From Phlebotomus papatasi (lineage: Eukaryota > Arthropoda > Insecta > Diptera > Psychodidae), in NCBI RefSeq assembly GCF_024763615.1, contig NC_077223.1, positions 94,302,627 to 94,366,626 of the forward strand: a DNA stretch of 64,000 nucleotides, read 5' to 3'. Position numbers and translations under genes: made by a program. Shown piece by piece: positions 1 through 14,000 of the stretch. Every line of letters starts with the position of its first letter. Within the stretch, counting starts at the first letter, position 1. The notes below the pieces were generated by a model. That model made no database searches and was not told the origin of the DNA. It worked only from the letters and a program-made list of their open reading frames with translations.

Positions 1-1704
1 GCTAACTTCATTCGTGGATTCTCAATTGTCAAATCTGCATTTTTTACTTTCTGCAAAAAATCTCTAATTTGATTTCTCAAATAAAAGTGAAGACAAATCG
101 TTTAAAGTGAGTAATAATTGGGTGATCATGAGAGAAAAGAAATGCTGAATGTATTCTTTTTATAATATTGCCTAAAATAATCGAGTTTGAACCTTTTCAA
201 GTGGGTGGCGAGAAGTGGTTACAAAACTGGCTAAAAGTGGTGAAAACTGGCGACGAAGTGGTTATTTTTGCATTATTAAAAAAAATAAGTTTTTTTTTAA
301 GTAGTCAAGCGTTAAATACTAGGACTATTGTTTTCACGAATCTAGAGTCAATACATATAAATAGTTTTGTGTCAAATTTGAGTTATCTTGTAATAGGACT
401 TCAAAAGTTATAATAAAATTTATTCCTGTTTTTCCTAACCATGGCGATAAGTGGTTACTCCACCCTATGCATTACTATTTGTCAAATTTTTGTCTATAAA
501 ACACTGATTTTAAAATAGTGTTTTTTAACAATTGAAAGCTATTATAAAATAGAAAATCTAATTTATGCCTTTTATTCCATTTATCGGAAATGGTAAAGCA
601 ATCGGTGTTGATGATTCTTAAGGGGTTACGTAGGTCACGCCAGATTAAAAAAACAAACAAAATATTTTAAGAATTTCACAGCGATAATGAATTTTTTAAG
701 CATATATAGTAAGGTGGGGTAACTGGATCGTTTTCCGAAGAGTGCTACTTTAACGCTTATTTTTGGACTGATGAAATTCTTTTTTACTTCTTCTAAATCC
801 ATAGAATTATTCACTATTTCATTCAGAAACATAATATAAAAAAATTATCAAAAATATTAAAGAAAATTTATAAAATAATGATAATACTGAAATAAGTCAG
901 CATGCACTAACTGGGACGCCTTTTCGCTAATTCACTTTTAATTAAACCTTTGGATTTAAAATACTTTATTCACAAGGAAAAAACAATAAATGTTTTCAAT
1001 CAACCAGCTGTCATTAGCGAAAATAGGGTAAGTATGCCAAATTTCGGCATAGTTGCATTCAAGCGCCAAAGTCTCAAAGTCTCAAGGAGTGTTGCTTGGA
1101 AACTTGTTAACAATTTATCGTCTTTATTTTCTCTAAAATCATTCTTAATATAAAAATGAATAAAAATATAAACATGGCTTTGGTCTCCTATTTCAGCCAC
1201 CTTTATTCTCATACTTCCTTGCTCTTCGGGAGTTCTTCAATGTCTGTTTCACGTCATCTCATTTGTCGAAACTACATTTTTTGTTATTCTTTTGCATTGT
1301 ATAATCTCTAGAGTATATAAAAACTAAAATAACATGGAAATTCGATTAATAAAAAAGGTGGCCGGAATTGCGAGCTGGCCGGAATTTGGCACACTTACCC
1401 TATCACTGCTAGAAAATTTTTAGTGAAGAACCCAGCTGTCACAAGATTGAAATGAGTCGATTACACTTACTTATTTAATGGATAAAAATATTATTTTTGT
1501 TTTTTCTCAAACTTGTATAGTTATATTATGTTACTATGACTATATTACGAAAATAAAAATATTATTAAACGATCCAGATAGCGAAGCGCCCGAATTATCA
1601 CACTTGACTATAATTGCAAAAGTGTATGTTTAAAATATCAAATTGTTTAGATGTACTTCCGTAGTATTATTTATTCTTATTGATCGTATAAAATAGGACT
1701 TTTC
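1..1704. other. Intron of CSGALNACT (3' part), AT-rich, no gene seen
   Basis: AT-rich sequence with only short ORFs and no recognisable domain. A pair of near-inverse phrases (near 1020-1060 and 1360-1400, sharing GCCAAATTYCGGC-like text) suggests an old short inverted-repeat element. No RNA gene was seen. Confidence 0.4.
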
Positions 1705-1710
1705 ACTCAC

Positions 1711-2010
1711 CTTTGGATGCCAAATGTGAAAAATGCCAGGATCTGTTGCTCGAATAACTTTAATGGACGATCTAACGTACTTCCTGTACAACATAACATC
1801 CTCTCCACCCCATCCAATGATCTCTTCGTCGAATCCCCGTACTTTGAGAAAATCCGATCGATACTGACACGTCATACCGTATCCAAAATCTCGCCAGAAA
1901 CCCGTGTCACGAGATATGTGCAGTTGGTCAGTCTCGGGGGGTAATTCTCTACCCTGAAGTGTGTACACTACATGTGGATTGTAGAGACTAAACACGATCG
2001 GGTAGTAAAC
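1711..2010 (-). CDS. CSGALNACT: CSGALNACT coding exon 6: acceptor-site half of the catalytic domain
   Basis: The acceptor ACACAG precedes VYYPIVFSLYNP. The exon has exactly 100 codons and includes TGFWRDFGYGMTCQYRSDF, IGWGGEDVMLYRKYV and GIFHIWHPK. It ends in phase 0 at a GTGAGT donor at 1710-1705. The expected Cys-rich C-terminal segment was not found in either orientation from 1 to 1700, so the next exon is taken to lie outside the window. Confidence 0.94.
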
Positions 2011-5000
2011 CTGTGTATACACCGTAAATGCAATTTAAGCAAGAGCAATAATTTTCTGAAAGACCGAGAGTGAGCCAAATTGAATGGACACACACTCTCG
2101 CATAATTTAGAGTAGGGTGAATGCATGAAGAGGGTAGTATAGCTATTAAAATCATACTTTGAGTGGTTGTGCAAATGAGAAATTTTCATATAATATGAAA
2201 ACATATTAGAGCTCTTGAAAAGTTTTCACTGCTCCCGGAAAATGACCAGTCAAATGATTAACTTCCTCTTCAATAGTATATATACAAAGTTTTAAATGGT
2301 CCTCTGTACACAAATCTTCTACTTTATGGGTCGATGCTCATATATATAATATTACATAGTTAATCCATATTTTACAGAACTTAAAAACATAATGTCATCG
2401 GGCTTCATATTTTCCCAACAAAAACTGGGAAACTTTTATGTTGAAGGGTCCATTGAAAATTTATACTATATGACACAACACAAACAATATTAATTTACGC
2501 TTGGACAAGAATATTGTGCTAGAAAGTAGCACAAACATGAAGATTTTTGGCTTACAACTTCATTAAATACAAAATTTTTGTTAGAAAATAGTCGCATCAT
2601 TCTGGAAAGTATTTTATAAACCTTTTATATTCCACATGAAATTCCATTGTCAATCCTTTGAAATATTTTAGTCTTTTTTTGTCTTATAACTTTATTGATT
2701 AACTAGAATTAAAATGGATTGAAACCACTCTAAGGTCAAGACATCGACAGAACGCTATAAGATTACAATATTTTATGGAATAAAATATTTAATGATACGA
2801 AGATATTGTTTAAAAAATATTTTTCAGGCAGTAAAATATTGGAATTAGAATTTAAAAAAAAGATGACAAAGAGTTCCAGCTTCGCGGAATGGTGGAACCT
2901 AAGAGATAGAGCTATCCGTGAATTAACTTTTCTCACAATTTTTGTATGCATAACGGTTTAGGGGAAAATGCCCATGCTTGATACCATTGGAAGCTTCGTA
3001 ATGACTAAATTTTCTATGTTTCACAATATATAATGTGACTCATCGCAACCATATTTTAAAAACTATGGGAAAGTGGCCAGTTTTTAAAATATATTGCGGA
3101 GTCACGTTTATTGAGAAACATGGGAAAAATTTAGTCTTTACAAAGCTTCCAATGGTATCAAGCATGGGCACCTTCCCTTACTACCGATTAAATTGATTCA
3201 AAAATCAGAAATCAATTCCGAGCTAGAAAATTGGTTAAGAAGTTTTCATTACCATAACATAGTCGGGTTCGAAATAACAATACCTGGACCTTCAGTAATT
3301 CAAAATGGCGATATTTTAGCCATAGGTATGTTTGGACGAAATGTTCGCCTGGTGTACCCCCAAAACATATCCGAAAATAATTGAAAAGCATTAGGACAAT
3401 TTTGAGAAAAAGAAATAAAATGGTTTTGAAAAAGGTGGAGGGCAGCGATCGTCCGAGATAATGTCCCTTTATGGTGTGGGGGGTCATCAAAGACCGGAGG
3501 TCGATATCTCTTACCGATTGACCTCTAGTTTGGGATCAAACTTAAGGTCAAGTAAAAAATAATTCCATATAAGAAATGATTCAATTATCGGTAGGGGAAA
3601 GCGCGCTACCTTCGGACGATTTATGCTTCGCACAAATTATTTTTTTCAATGTGCTATAAATGAATTTGGCCCATTATAATATTATATTTTACTAGCTAGT
3701 CCAATGCCTCAAATTTTCAGAAAAGAGTTAGGGGGAAGTGGGGCACCTTTGAATTGGGGTAGCTTTGAAATTGAGCTTTTTTCTCCTATTTTTAAATAAA
3801 ACTGGACCTTATTATGATATAATTTAGCTCAACAAACCAATTGCGAAGCTAAATTATAGATCATGATGAGCTTCAATTCCATTTGAAAATAGAAGAAAAA
3901 AACCCAATTTCAAAGCTGTCACACATTCAAAGGTGCCCCACTTCCCCCTATGGGGGAAATCCATAAGGAACATAGAGAAAAAAATTAATTGCCGAAGCTT
4001 GAGTCGTACGAAGGTAGCACGTTCCACCCTATTTAACCGATTCATTACCGATATAAACTAATTCAGTCATGTTCGAAATTTCAATATCTTTCCAAAAAAT
4101 CCAATTTTTACCAAATCGATTAAAAAAAGCCTTCCAATATGATTGACTTTAGAGCTTCAGTAATTCAAAATGGCAATTTTTCCGCTCACAGATATGTATG
4201 GTCGAAATGTTCGCCTAGTCTACCTCTAAAGCCTATCTAAAAGTCAAAGAAACCTTTAGTACCGTTTTCGAAATAATCAAAAAAACATGGTTTTGCAACG
4301 GATAGAGGGAGGTGAGGAAAAAAGGGAAAAAAGTCTGGAAACAATGTTTTTTCGAAGACCGGAAGTTGATATCTTTTATCGTTTAAGCTCTAGAGGCGCG
4401 ACAAGTTGGAAAAAAGCGGATTATATAAGTGCTCTATCTTTGAGTTCAAACACTAAATAAAGAATCTTAGTTAAAAAGAACAGAATAATAGCAGATGATA
4501 GAGTGGGTCCCTTACCACGTTAATACGATATAAATGTACCTTAAGGGCAGAATCACATTGAAAGTAAAATGCTCACCGTATTTCGTTAATTTACGCATTT
4601 TCAATACACGCACATTCTCGATTACTCTATTACCTTATGTCAGACTCGGTGGCCCTAGGTCAAAATAATATAAGAAAATTGAAGAAAACTATCGAAAATT
4701 CGATAAACGGTAAGCAAAAAAAAACTGTAAGAGAAATAATTTGCACAGTTTTTCTCTCACCGTTTATCGAATTTTTGTTTTATTTCTTCAATTTTCTTAT
4801 ATCATTTTCACCTAGTTCAACCGACTATGAGATAAGGTAATACGTTAATCGAGAATTTACGTAAGAATTGTAATCAAAATGCGTAAATTAACGAAATACG
4901 GTGGGGCTACGGCGAGCATTTTATTGTCAATGTGATTCTGCCCTAAGTCGATAATGATTTGCGATTAACGAACTCGAACTCCTTATTTGGATACGGTATC

Positions 5001-8000
5001 TCTTTAGCATCAATTATCTGATAATTCTTTAAAAATCTTATTGATGAATGAAAACATATAATAATATTAATGGCCAGTAAGAGCATGTTAACAATCTTTG
5101 GGTTGACTTATGGGGGCTTGCTCCAAAGGTTACAAGCCATTATCTCACCTAAAGCTCTAAAGTTTGACATAAAGCTCTGACGATGGCCACACGGACAGAT
5201 GGACAAATATGTGATATAATTTATTTGTCAGAAATTGCCTGATTAGCAAATAATGTCTTAAAGAAAAGTAGTTTCCGGGGTAGATGGAAATTTTGCGTAT
5301 TTAAAAAAAATCAATCGATTATACTTGCTCTCTCGTTAGAGTTCCGGCAACAATAATAATTCACAACAAATTTATATATTTACCGAAAGACTAACCCAAC
5401 ATTTATATCAGTAGTTTGTGCTTATTCAACTATTTTGAATTCTCTGTCGAAAGAAAGGGTCTTCATGAATATGCAAATACGGAAACAAATTATTTAAAAT
5501 ACACATAGGTATTTCTAGAGATAAATTCAAATTACTAGAAGTAGACTGAATTTGAATAGTTGACATAAATTGTTTCCAAATTCGATTTAAGGGATATTTT
5601 CTCACATCCCACGTATACTGTAAAAACACTTTATTGTTTTCAGAGCAGTGAGGTGTATGCCAAAATAAAAAGACAACTACCACGACCAACGATGTGAACA
5701 ACCATAATAACTTTAAGTTAATACTGATGGAACAAGTTTGAAAAGTTTTAATTCCACCTCATCCCCAGAGAGTGTGGAGTATTGATGTGGACGTGGAAGA
5801 GCTTTTTGGAATGCAGTGCACGTGATTCAATTTCAATCAAAATCTACCACCTTAATTCACATAACAAAACATCACAAAAAAGTCACTCATGTGGAAGGAT
5901 GTCGGGACAGGAGATGCTTCTGGGACTCAAAGGACGATCCATGAGGGAAAAATGTCAACTCACCTTTTTCCCGGGTTTGGCATTCCATCGGCATCTATCT
6001 AAGAATTTAGCACTGAACACGATATCTACATCACACATAAATAAAAGGACATCTTTGCTTTTGCTCTTGTCCGTAGCGTCCCATACTTTCTCGGCGCCGA
6101 CCCGTAGTCCTTTGGCTGTTGGAGAAAAAAAAGGAAAAAAAAACAAAAAAATATAACCGTGAGGAAATTTTCCTGTTTATGTTTCAAAGAGAAGAATAGA
6201 CAAGATAATACACAAGTATAAGGAAAGATTCAATATAGAACCGTACTATGGAGAAAACTTTCAGTATAATGTTACATAATTTAGGTTTTCTCTGTATACA
6301 TTTTGCCAACAACGTCATAGAGCTCAACTAAAAGATTGTTTATCTCATTTCACAACACTAATTATGGCCTTTGTATTACATTCAATATTGTAATTATAAA
6401 TGGATGAAAACATTTAGTACACCCTCGTAATTAAAACATTATATTGTAAAATCCAGTGCTTTTACAATTATCAAAAAAAAAAACAAATATTTAAGATAAT
6501 ATTTACCACATGACTGTTCTAAAGAATTTTTAAAGAAATGTTCAGTTTCTTCTGTGAAACAGTGAATTGTTTGTCATGTAAACAATTTGTTTTAGATATT
6601 CAATTCGATTCAAGACATATATTAAAATGTACAAATATTCAAGATAATATTTAGCACACGACTGTTCTAAAGAATTTTTTAAAGAAATGTTCAGTTTCTT
6701 CTGTGCAACAGTGAATTGTTTATCATGTAAACAATTTGTTTTAGATATCCAATTCACTTCAAGACATATACTAAAAATGCAAATATTCAAGATAATATTT
6801 AGCACATGACTGTTCTAAAGAATTTCTTAAAGAAAGTTCAGTTCCTTCTGTGAAACAGTGAATTGTTTGTCATGTAAGCAATTTGTTTTAGATATACAAT
6901 TTCCTTCAAGACATATATTAAAAATGTATAAATATTTAAGATAATATTTAGCACATGACTGTTCTAAAATTTTTTTTAAAGAAATGTTCAGTTTCTTCTG
7001 TGAAACAGTGAATTGTTTGTTATGTAAACAATTTGTTTTAGATATCCCATTCGCTTCAAGACATATATTAAAAATGTACTAAATGAGCCAGTACTAAACT
7101 GACTTTTAGCATGAATCATAATAGCTCAATTGCACTAAGTAAAAATGATTAGAGATTTAAATTTCACGAGGTATCTGTTTAATTCGATAAAATTTCATAA
7201 ATTTAGAGTACTCTCACGCAACAATAATTAAGGAAAAATATAAAACAATTGAAGGTAACATATAGTACAAGCATGTACTAAAAGAAATTGACACAAACTC
7301 TCTTGGTTTCTGCTAGTTACAGATAATATTTAAGATTAATTAATTAAAGGTAGAACTAAATATTTAGGAAATGCATGTACTAATAATTAATTTCTTAAGA
7401 TTTTAATTTCAAAATAAAATGTTGAAATAATTAAAAATCCAACATTGAAATACCAATTTAAAATTTTAAAAAAATCTAAGAGAAACAGTCAGCCTTCAAG
7501 ATAATTTTACACTCTCAAAATAAGAAATCGTGAATAGAGAAAGAAAAATAAGATATAACATTTTCTAAATAAATATATTTTTCAGATTAAAAGACCTGTT
7601 TCTTAATTAATTAAATATCTGAATTCATTTAATATAAATTAATAGAGATAAAATCGAAAAACACGTGTAAATTAATAAAAACAAAATATACTAAATCATT
7701 TTTAGTACTTATTTCTTTTTAGTACTCAAAATTTTTCAACGTAGGGTAAAGTGGTACAAGTTGGACAATGAATGGTACAATTTGGACAGGGCTTTTTGTC
7801 TTGATAAATTTAGTACTTCATTTTTATTTGTATAGTTTTAATGCTTTAGTTTTATAATTTGGTTCCTTGTGCTTAAAAACAAATTTTGCACTGTATTTAT
7901 CAAGAAAAAAACCATGTCCAACTTATACCGGCGAATTGTCCAACTTGTAACACTAATTCCAAATTATATCATTTTACCCTATAGAAGTTGTCATAGTTAT

Positions 8001-11000
8001 TTAGTTTATTGAGTTTTCATCGATTTGTATCTCATTTATTCATTGGTACTATCTTGTTTATTTCCATTAAGATAATTTGAAATGAAATCTGAATAACTCA
8101 CCTCTCGAGAAAGTTTCATTTAAAGCTAAAAGTTTTAAATTGGATGAATTTCCTCCATTTTTGGCACCCAGAACACGACTCATGATGGCGCGCGCTTCCT
8201 GAAGACCCTCATTTCCAAAGTATACCACTGTTAAGTGAACACGTCGATCGTGCGTGAGTGCAATGCGAAAGAATTTATCCATGAAATTCTGAAAAGTAGC
8301 CGAACGTCCAGACAGCGGCAGTATTATATGAATCAACTCCTTCTCATGCACTCTGAAATGGAAGCCAGAGGAAACGACCACATTAAGGAAGTGAATTATC
8401 ACTTCAAATAATTTTCAATTTCATTTTCACACCCCCATCTATAATGATGTACATTTTCTCCGGTCGAGAATTCTTCACAATATTCACCATATGCTAAATT
8501 TATATCCAGCACCATTAAGTATTTAGTATATATGCTATATTTTGCCTCTATAGAGGCCTTCATGAAGATTTATGCAAGTCCATTAAATAACCCTTAACAT
8601 TTAAGATGGTATATTTAGCATAATTTGTGCGATTCTTATCATTTTGTTGCCTCACTTCTTGTATGAGAAAGTATAATAAGAAAATTAAAATATGTACTAT
8701 AAAGTTACCCTCCAAAAGGTCTTTAGAAATGATGGAGACAAACAAGTTTTAATAAGATAGAAGATTTTAGTTTTATCTTTACATCCCATATAACAAGAGC
8801 CACAAGAGCAATAGAATCTAACAAATTTCTTGAGAGTAAAGAGCAGTCAAGTGAATGACACTTTACTTAATACAGTGGGACCTCGATAGAGTCAACTAAT
8901 TATTTCCAGGCCCGTGGACTCCATTGGATTCGGTGACTCTATCGGAGTCCGAAAAAATCAATTAACATGTAAAATTTTGATATAAAGGGGTATTATTTTA
9001 TGTTTGTACAAGATAATTGATAAATTTAATACGATAATAGAATATTTTGTTTAATTAACCCATAAATTCTGCACCCTCTGATCCAAAAAAGTCGTATGTT
9101 TGAGCAAAAGTTGGAGATTAAAGAATAATTTTACAGAATGTTTTTATTATTATTAAGTATCTTAAGTGTAAAATTACTATCCATGTGATAATATTTAGGT
9201 CCATCCACGATGTTAAAATAAGAAAATAGTGTCTTAAACACTTCTTTTTTCACTTCTTTTTAGAAGAGCTCCAGTAAATATTTTATTGTTGAAAATTCTG
9301 ATGCAATTAACGTTATTAATTAGAATTTATTTTAAACTTTTATTCTATGAAAAAAAAAAGAGATTGATAGTTGTTCTTTTCGTTATAACTTTGGCTCTGA
9401 ATTTCACAAAAAAGCAATAAAACCAATTTTTCTCATTTTCTCCTTGTTCTGTAATATTTAAATGGTTAGAGATATCTACTTGGAGTCTTCAGATGACCCC
9501 CTAATAAGTCAACCTTGGGATTATTATTATTTATTATTATTTATTTATTTATTATTTATTAATTTCTCAAACAAATAGGGTTCGCCCCTCTTACAATGTT
9601 TGGCAAAAGAAGAAGAAAAAGAAAAAAAAAGGTTATTGACAAAATTTAAGTAAGTGGATATAAGGCAAAGGCAATATTGAAAAAAAAAAAAGTAAATTAA
9701 TTTATTAGGACTGAGACTGGAAGTACCCTGTTATTCCGTCAACGGATAGTCGGGCATTCGGGGGAATAGAATTATATAAAACTATCCCCTTGACAAAAAG
9801 CGTGCGGGAGAGCTGATTCGAGCTAGCTCTAGGAACCAAGAGTCCGCGGACCCTGGCAGAGGCCCCGGGAATCAGGAGTGAGGCCAAGTATTGCGGTCTC
9901 CCAGAAATTATCAAACGGAAAAGGAATGACACCGCTCTCAGACGGAGAAGTGATGGGAGATCACAACCCACCAGGATATTGCGATGCTCGGAGATGTGAT
10001 CACGGGGGCCGAGGCCACAAACGTACCTGACACAGCCGTTATGACCCTCATTTCCTCCCCACATTATGACCCACCTCATTATGACCCTCATTTCCTCCCC
10101 ACTCCTCCTTTTCAGCGCCAAAATCGTTTTTTTCTGTGATTACAGGATAACACGTCATATGGGATCATAGGCCTAATCAAAAAACCTTAAGGCAAGAGAG
10201 AAAAGGCAAGAGAACTTTCAATCGGTCAAAACGCTTAAAATCACGAAAAGAAAAATATTTTGTTGAAAATTTATTACACGGTTAATATACGAATTTTATC
10301 GTAATGTTGTTCTTCTTGTGTTAAAAACCTTACATTGATACACTAAAACACTGATTTTAATTCCGAAAAAGTCATACAATATTATTAGTTCAATAATAAT
10401 GGAAAAGTTAACTCTATCGGAGACAATTTGGGTCTAAGTTGACTCTATCGGAGTCCGTAGAGTAAAAAAATAGCTGTTGACTCTACTGTAGATTGACTCT
10501 ATCGCGGGTTGACTCTATCGAGGTTCCACTGTACTTATATTCTTGACTTTGGTTAAAATTTCACTTAAGAAGTGTAATTAGGAAAAGAGTTGGTAAGTTT
10601 CAAGAAATTTCAGAAATTTCCGCCTAAAGTAGGTGGCGACTGCTGTGAAATTTCTGAAATTTTACCATCTCTAATTAGGAACTTATTGAAATAGCATAAA
10701 AATCATGACTTTTGCGTGATTATAGGAAGAAACAAAATACAAGACAAAATAGTAATTTTGAGGTTCCCAGAGTCGCCTTATGGAAAAGGTACCCGAAAAT
10801 CCGAAATTACTGTCCCTCATCGTTTTTCTTTTATCATTAAGACTGTGGCCCTGTAATTGAATCCGAAATAGAAATCCTGTTAATATCTTCAACATACCTA
10901 AGAATTTTTAAGTGTTTCCTATGAACTTCACAGGATGCCATTCTGAACGTGTCTCAAACTTTGTGGAATGGCTTAAAACTGATTATCTATTTCATTATAA

Positions 11001-14000
11001 GAAAGAAAAAAAGATTGATCGAGATAATGTCCACTTATGGGCAGATCATCGAAGACCAGAAGTCGATATTTCGCACCGTTTGACCTCTAGCTAGCGAACA
11101 AACTAAAGGTCACGTAGAAAAACGATTTTCGAAAAAAATTATTCAATTTATCGGTACTTTATCGGTTCATGGCCGATGAAGACCGATGCAGCTATAGGTT
11201 TAAAATTTCGGGATCTGGAAACTTTGTATTTTATTTCGTATTTTACATGTTCGTATTGTACATTTCGTATTGCGGAAACTTCGTATTCTAGTACATTTCG
11301 AATTTTACCATTTCGTATTTCACATTTCGTCTTTATTTTCAATACCTTTCCCAAAAATCCAACTTTAACCAAATCGGTTATAAAATAAGCCCACTAAAGT
11401 GATTCACCTTCGACCTTTAATAATTCAAAATGGCGATTTTTCCAGTCATAGGTTTGTTTGCACGAAACATTCGCTCCGAAACTAATTGAAAATGATTTTC
11501 ATATCAGTTACTAAGAACTTCATGGAGCTCTTACACTGCGAAAAAATGGGGGTGCGATTAACTTTTTTTCCTTATAATTTTAACACTTTTTAGGTGTAAA
11601 AATATATCAACATTTTTTAATGTTAATTTTACACTTTTTAAGGGTAAAATTAACATGAAAAAGGGTAACTTTAACCCCTAATACACCTAAAAAGCATAAT
11701 ATTTACACCGATTTCGGATCAAAACTGCAGCGTAAAATAAACATTTCCGGAATGTTATTTTAACTTTTTCGGATTTCTCTCAGTGTAGCAATGACTATTC
11801 GCTACTCATTGGGCTTTAATATGGTTCTGCTCCCGAATTACCATGAAAATTTGTCAAATGACATTGTTATGTCGTTACGGAATTCCCCTAGGACATCGGA
11901 AGGGTGGCTTGGTTTTTTTGTTAGAAAATTTCGATTTTAGAGATACTTACTTGGGATAGGCTTCCATCTGAATGGTCTGAAGTGGAGCAAAGGGTCTCAT
12001 AACAACGACTTTCGTCACCCCATGATTCGTATGTTCATGATGGGAATTTGTGGTCTTATTGGTGGTTTCTTTCGTACGGAAATACATTTCGTACTGGGTC
12101 CCTGTTGTCGGTTCGTTGCGGTAAATACCTTCTGTGAAGTCATCCAATGTGTACTTATTCGTAACATTTCGATTTAGACTTTCCAGGGCCCGATTAAGGG
12201 CATCCAGAAGATCCTTCCGCTTGTACCCAATAGGCTTTTCAACTACGCGTTTTCCCAGACCAAGTTCAATAGGATATACCCGGCTATAGGTGAAATGATT
12301 GAAGGGAATGAGTTCGTACTCATTGTTGAGCGGAAGACCATGGAGGATTTCAGAAGCACCAACTTGTTTTCTGACAAATGCCGTACAATCATGAAGTACT
12401 GACGTCACAGGTGGAATATTTGTTGTGCCATTGCTAGCCACTACCGTTTCCTGTCCACTGGAGGTCAGAGATGAACCTAAGTGAGCTACAAAAAAAGGAA
12501 TTACTGCAAAACCTTTCCATTGTACAAAAAGAACCTTTAATTTTTAAACAAAATTAAATTGTTAAAATACCCGGGAAATATATTTATGATTAAACAACAA
12601 AAACTACAAGGTTGCAAATCACAGCAAAATATCGATTAATCTATCCTACTTTGTGAACATTATTTAAATTAACTTAACAAGTAGAAAAAGCTTTACATTT
12701 TAATTGGATCAATTGAAGTTTGAGCGAATGAATTTCCGCCGTGAGCTTGGCCACTTCTTGTCGATTTTCCTCTTCTCGTTGCTGCAACAATTGCAGGTAT
12801 CCTCTTTGCTGTTCATTTTCACTGTTAATCTGCTGCTGAACATCCACTTTGCTTGCACCTATCATTTGCACGAAAAAACATAATAAGACCCTTGTGAGTA
12901 AAATCTCTCTTGAAATATAGCTTTCGTGAGACTTTCAACATAACATAATCTTTCCCATCCATGCTTCAGACCGTTCAGACACTTTTAAAGTTTAATCCCC
13001 TTCCACACATTTGACTCGCGAGAGAGCAATTTAATCAAAGCTTTAAATTACTTCAATTTTTCTCATCTACCACTTTCCATCCTAACATTTTTAGTCCATA
13101 TACGGGTAAAATAAGTTCAAAGTGGATAAAAATCTCTCTGAAGCTGATGTACAGAGAAAATTTCACGCAAAACTTCCACATAAACTTTTATGTTTCAAAA
13201 AAGAAAAAAAAAACGACTATAAATGAATAACTTTGCACTTTAGACTGTGCTTTAAACTAAATACAAAGGAAATACAGAAAAGCAGGAAAAAGGAATACAG
13301 AAAGTGGATGAAAAGTTCTAAAAAACGTATCGCATTCCTTTTAGAGAGAAAACTTGATTCACAAATGAAGTCTGTCAGTAGGTCAATTATTTCTTTTCTG
13401 CTTCAAGTTTCTGTCAGCACCAAAGAATATTTAAAAAATAAAGGAGGGAGTAAAGCTTTTTAGTGTTGCGAAATGCTTGAAAGTTTTGATTTTCGCAGGT
13501 ACATATACTCCCAAAAGTTCTTTTATATATTTTATTTAATTCGAATATTTTACAAAATATTTTTTAAATTGATTGAAAGATCAACTCAAAAATTCCCAAA
13601 AATACATTAGAAGAAATAGTATAATTTAATTTTGTAAAAAAAACTAATTATCAATTATTAAGCGCTTCTTAAACGGTTTATAACCAGTTGGTAAGATTCA
13701 GTTTTCTCAGGTATTCCAAGAACTTTCCAACGAACTCAAATTTGCCCAAATTGGCTGAAAAACAAACTCTATAGAGCCTTTCCATTCTTTAACCTTGAAA
13801 AAAGCCCGTTTATAAACGTAATATAACGACTAGACGATTTCTGAAACGTATCCAAGAGTAATCTTTTCCTTTCCCCATCGAAACTTTTTTTTGGAGGCGA
13901 AATGAAAGAGAAAATAAATGTGATTTTAAGATTGATTTTTGGGGAAAGGAGGATCCCACAAATATTGCAAGTCGATGTCTCTAAAGCGCGTGCACGTTAA

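Noticed and set aside
1717..1944. Plus-strand open frame over CSGALNACT exon 6
   Set aside because: It is the antisense shadow of a well supported exon.
6542..6805. 87-codon minus-strand ORF
   Set aside because: It is simply the 148-bp tandem unit read through twice.
6486..7078. Possible CRISPR-like repeat array
   Set aside because: Repeats are contiguous 148-bp units with no spacers, in an insect intron.
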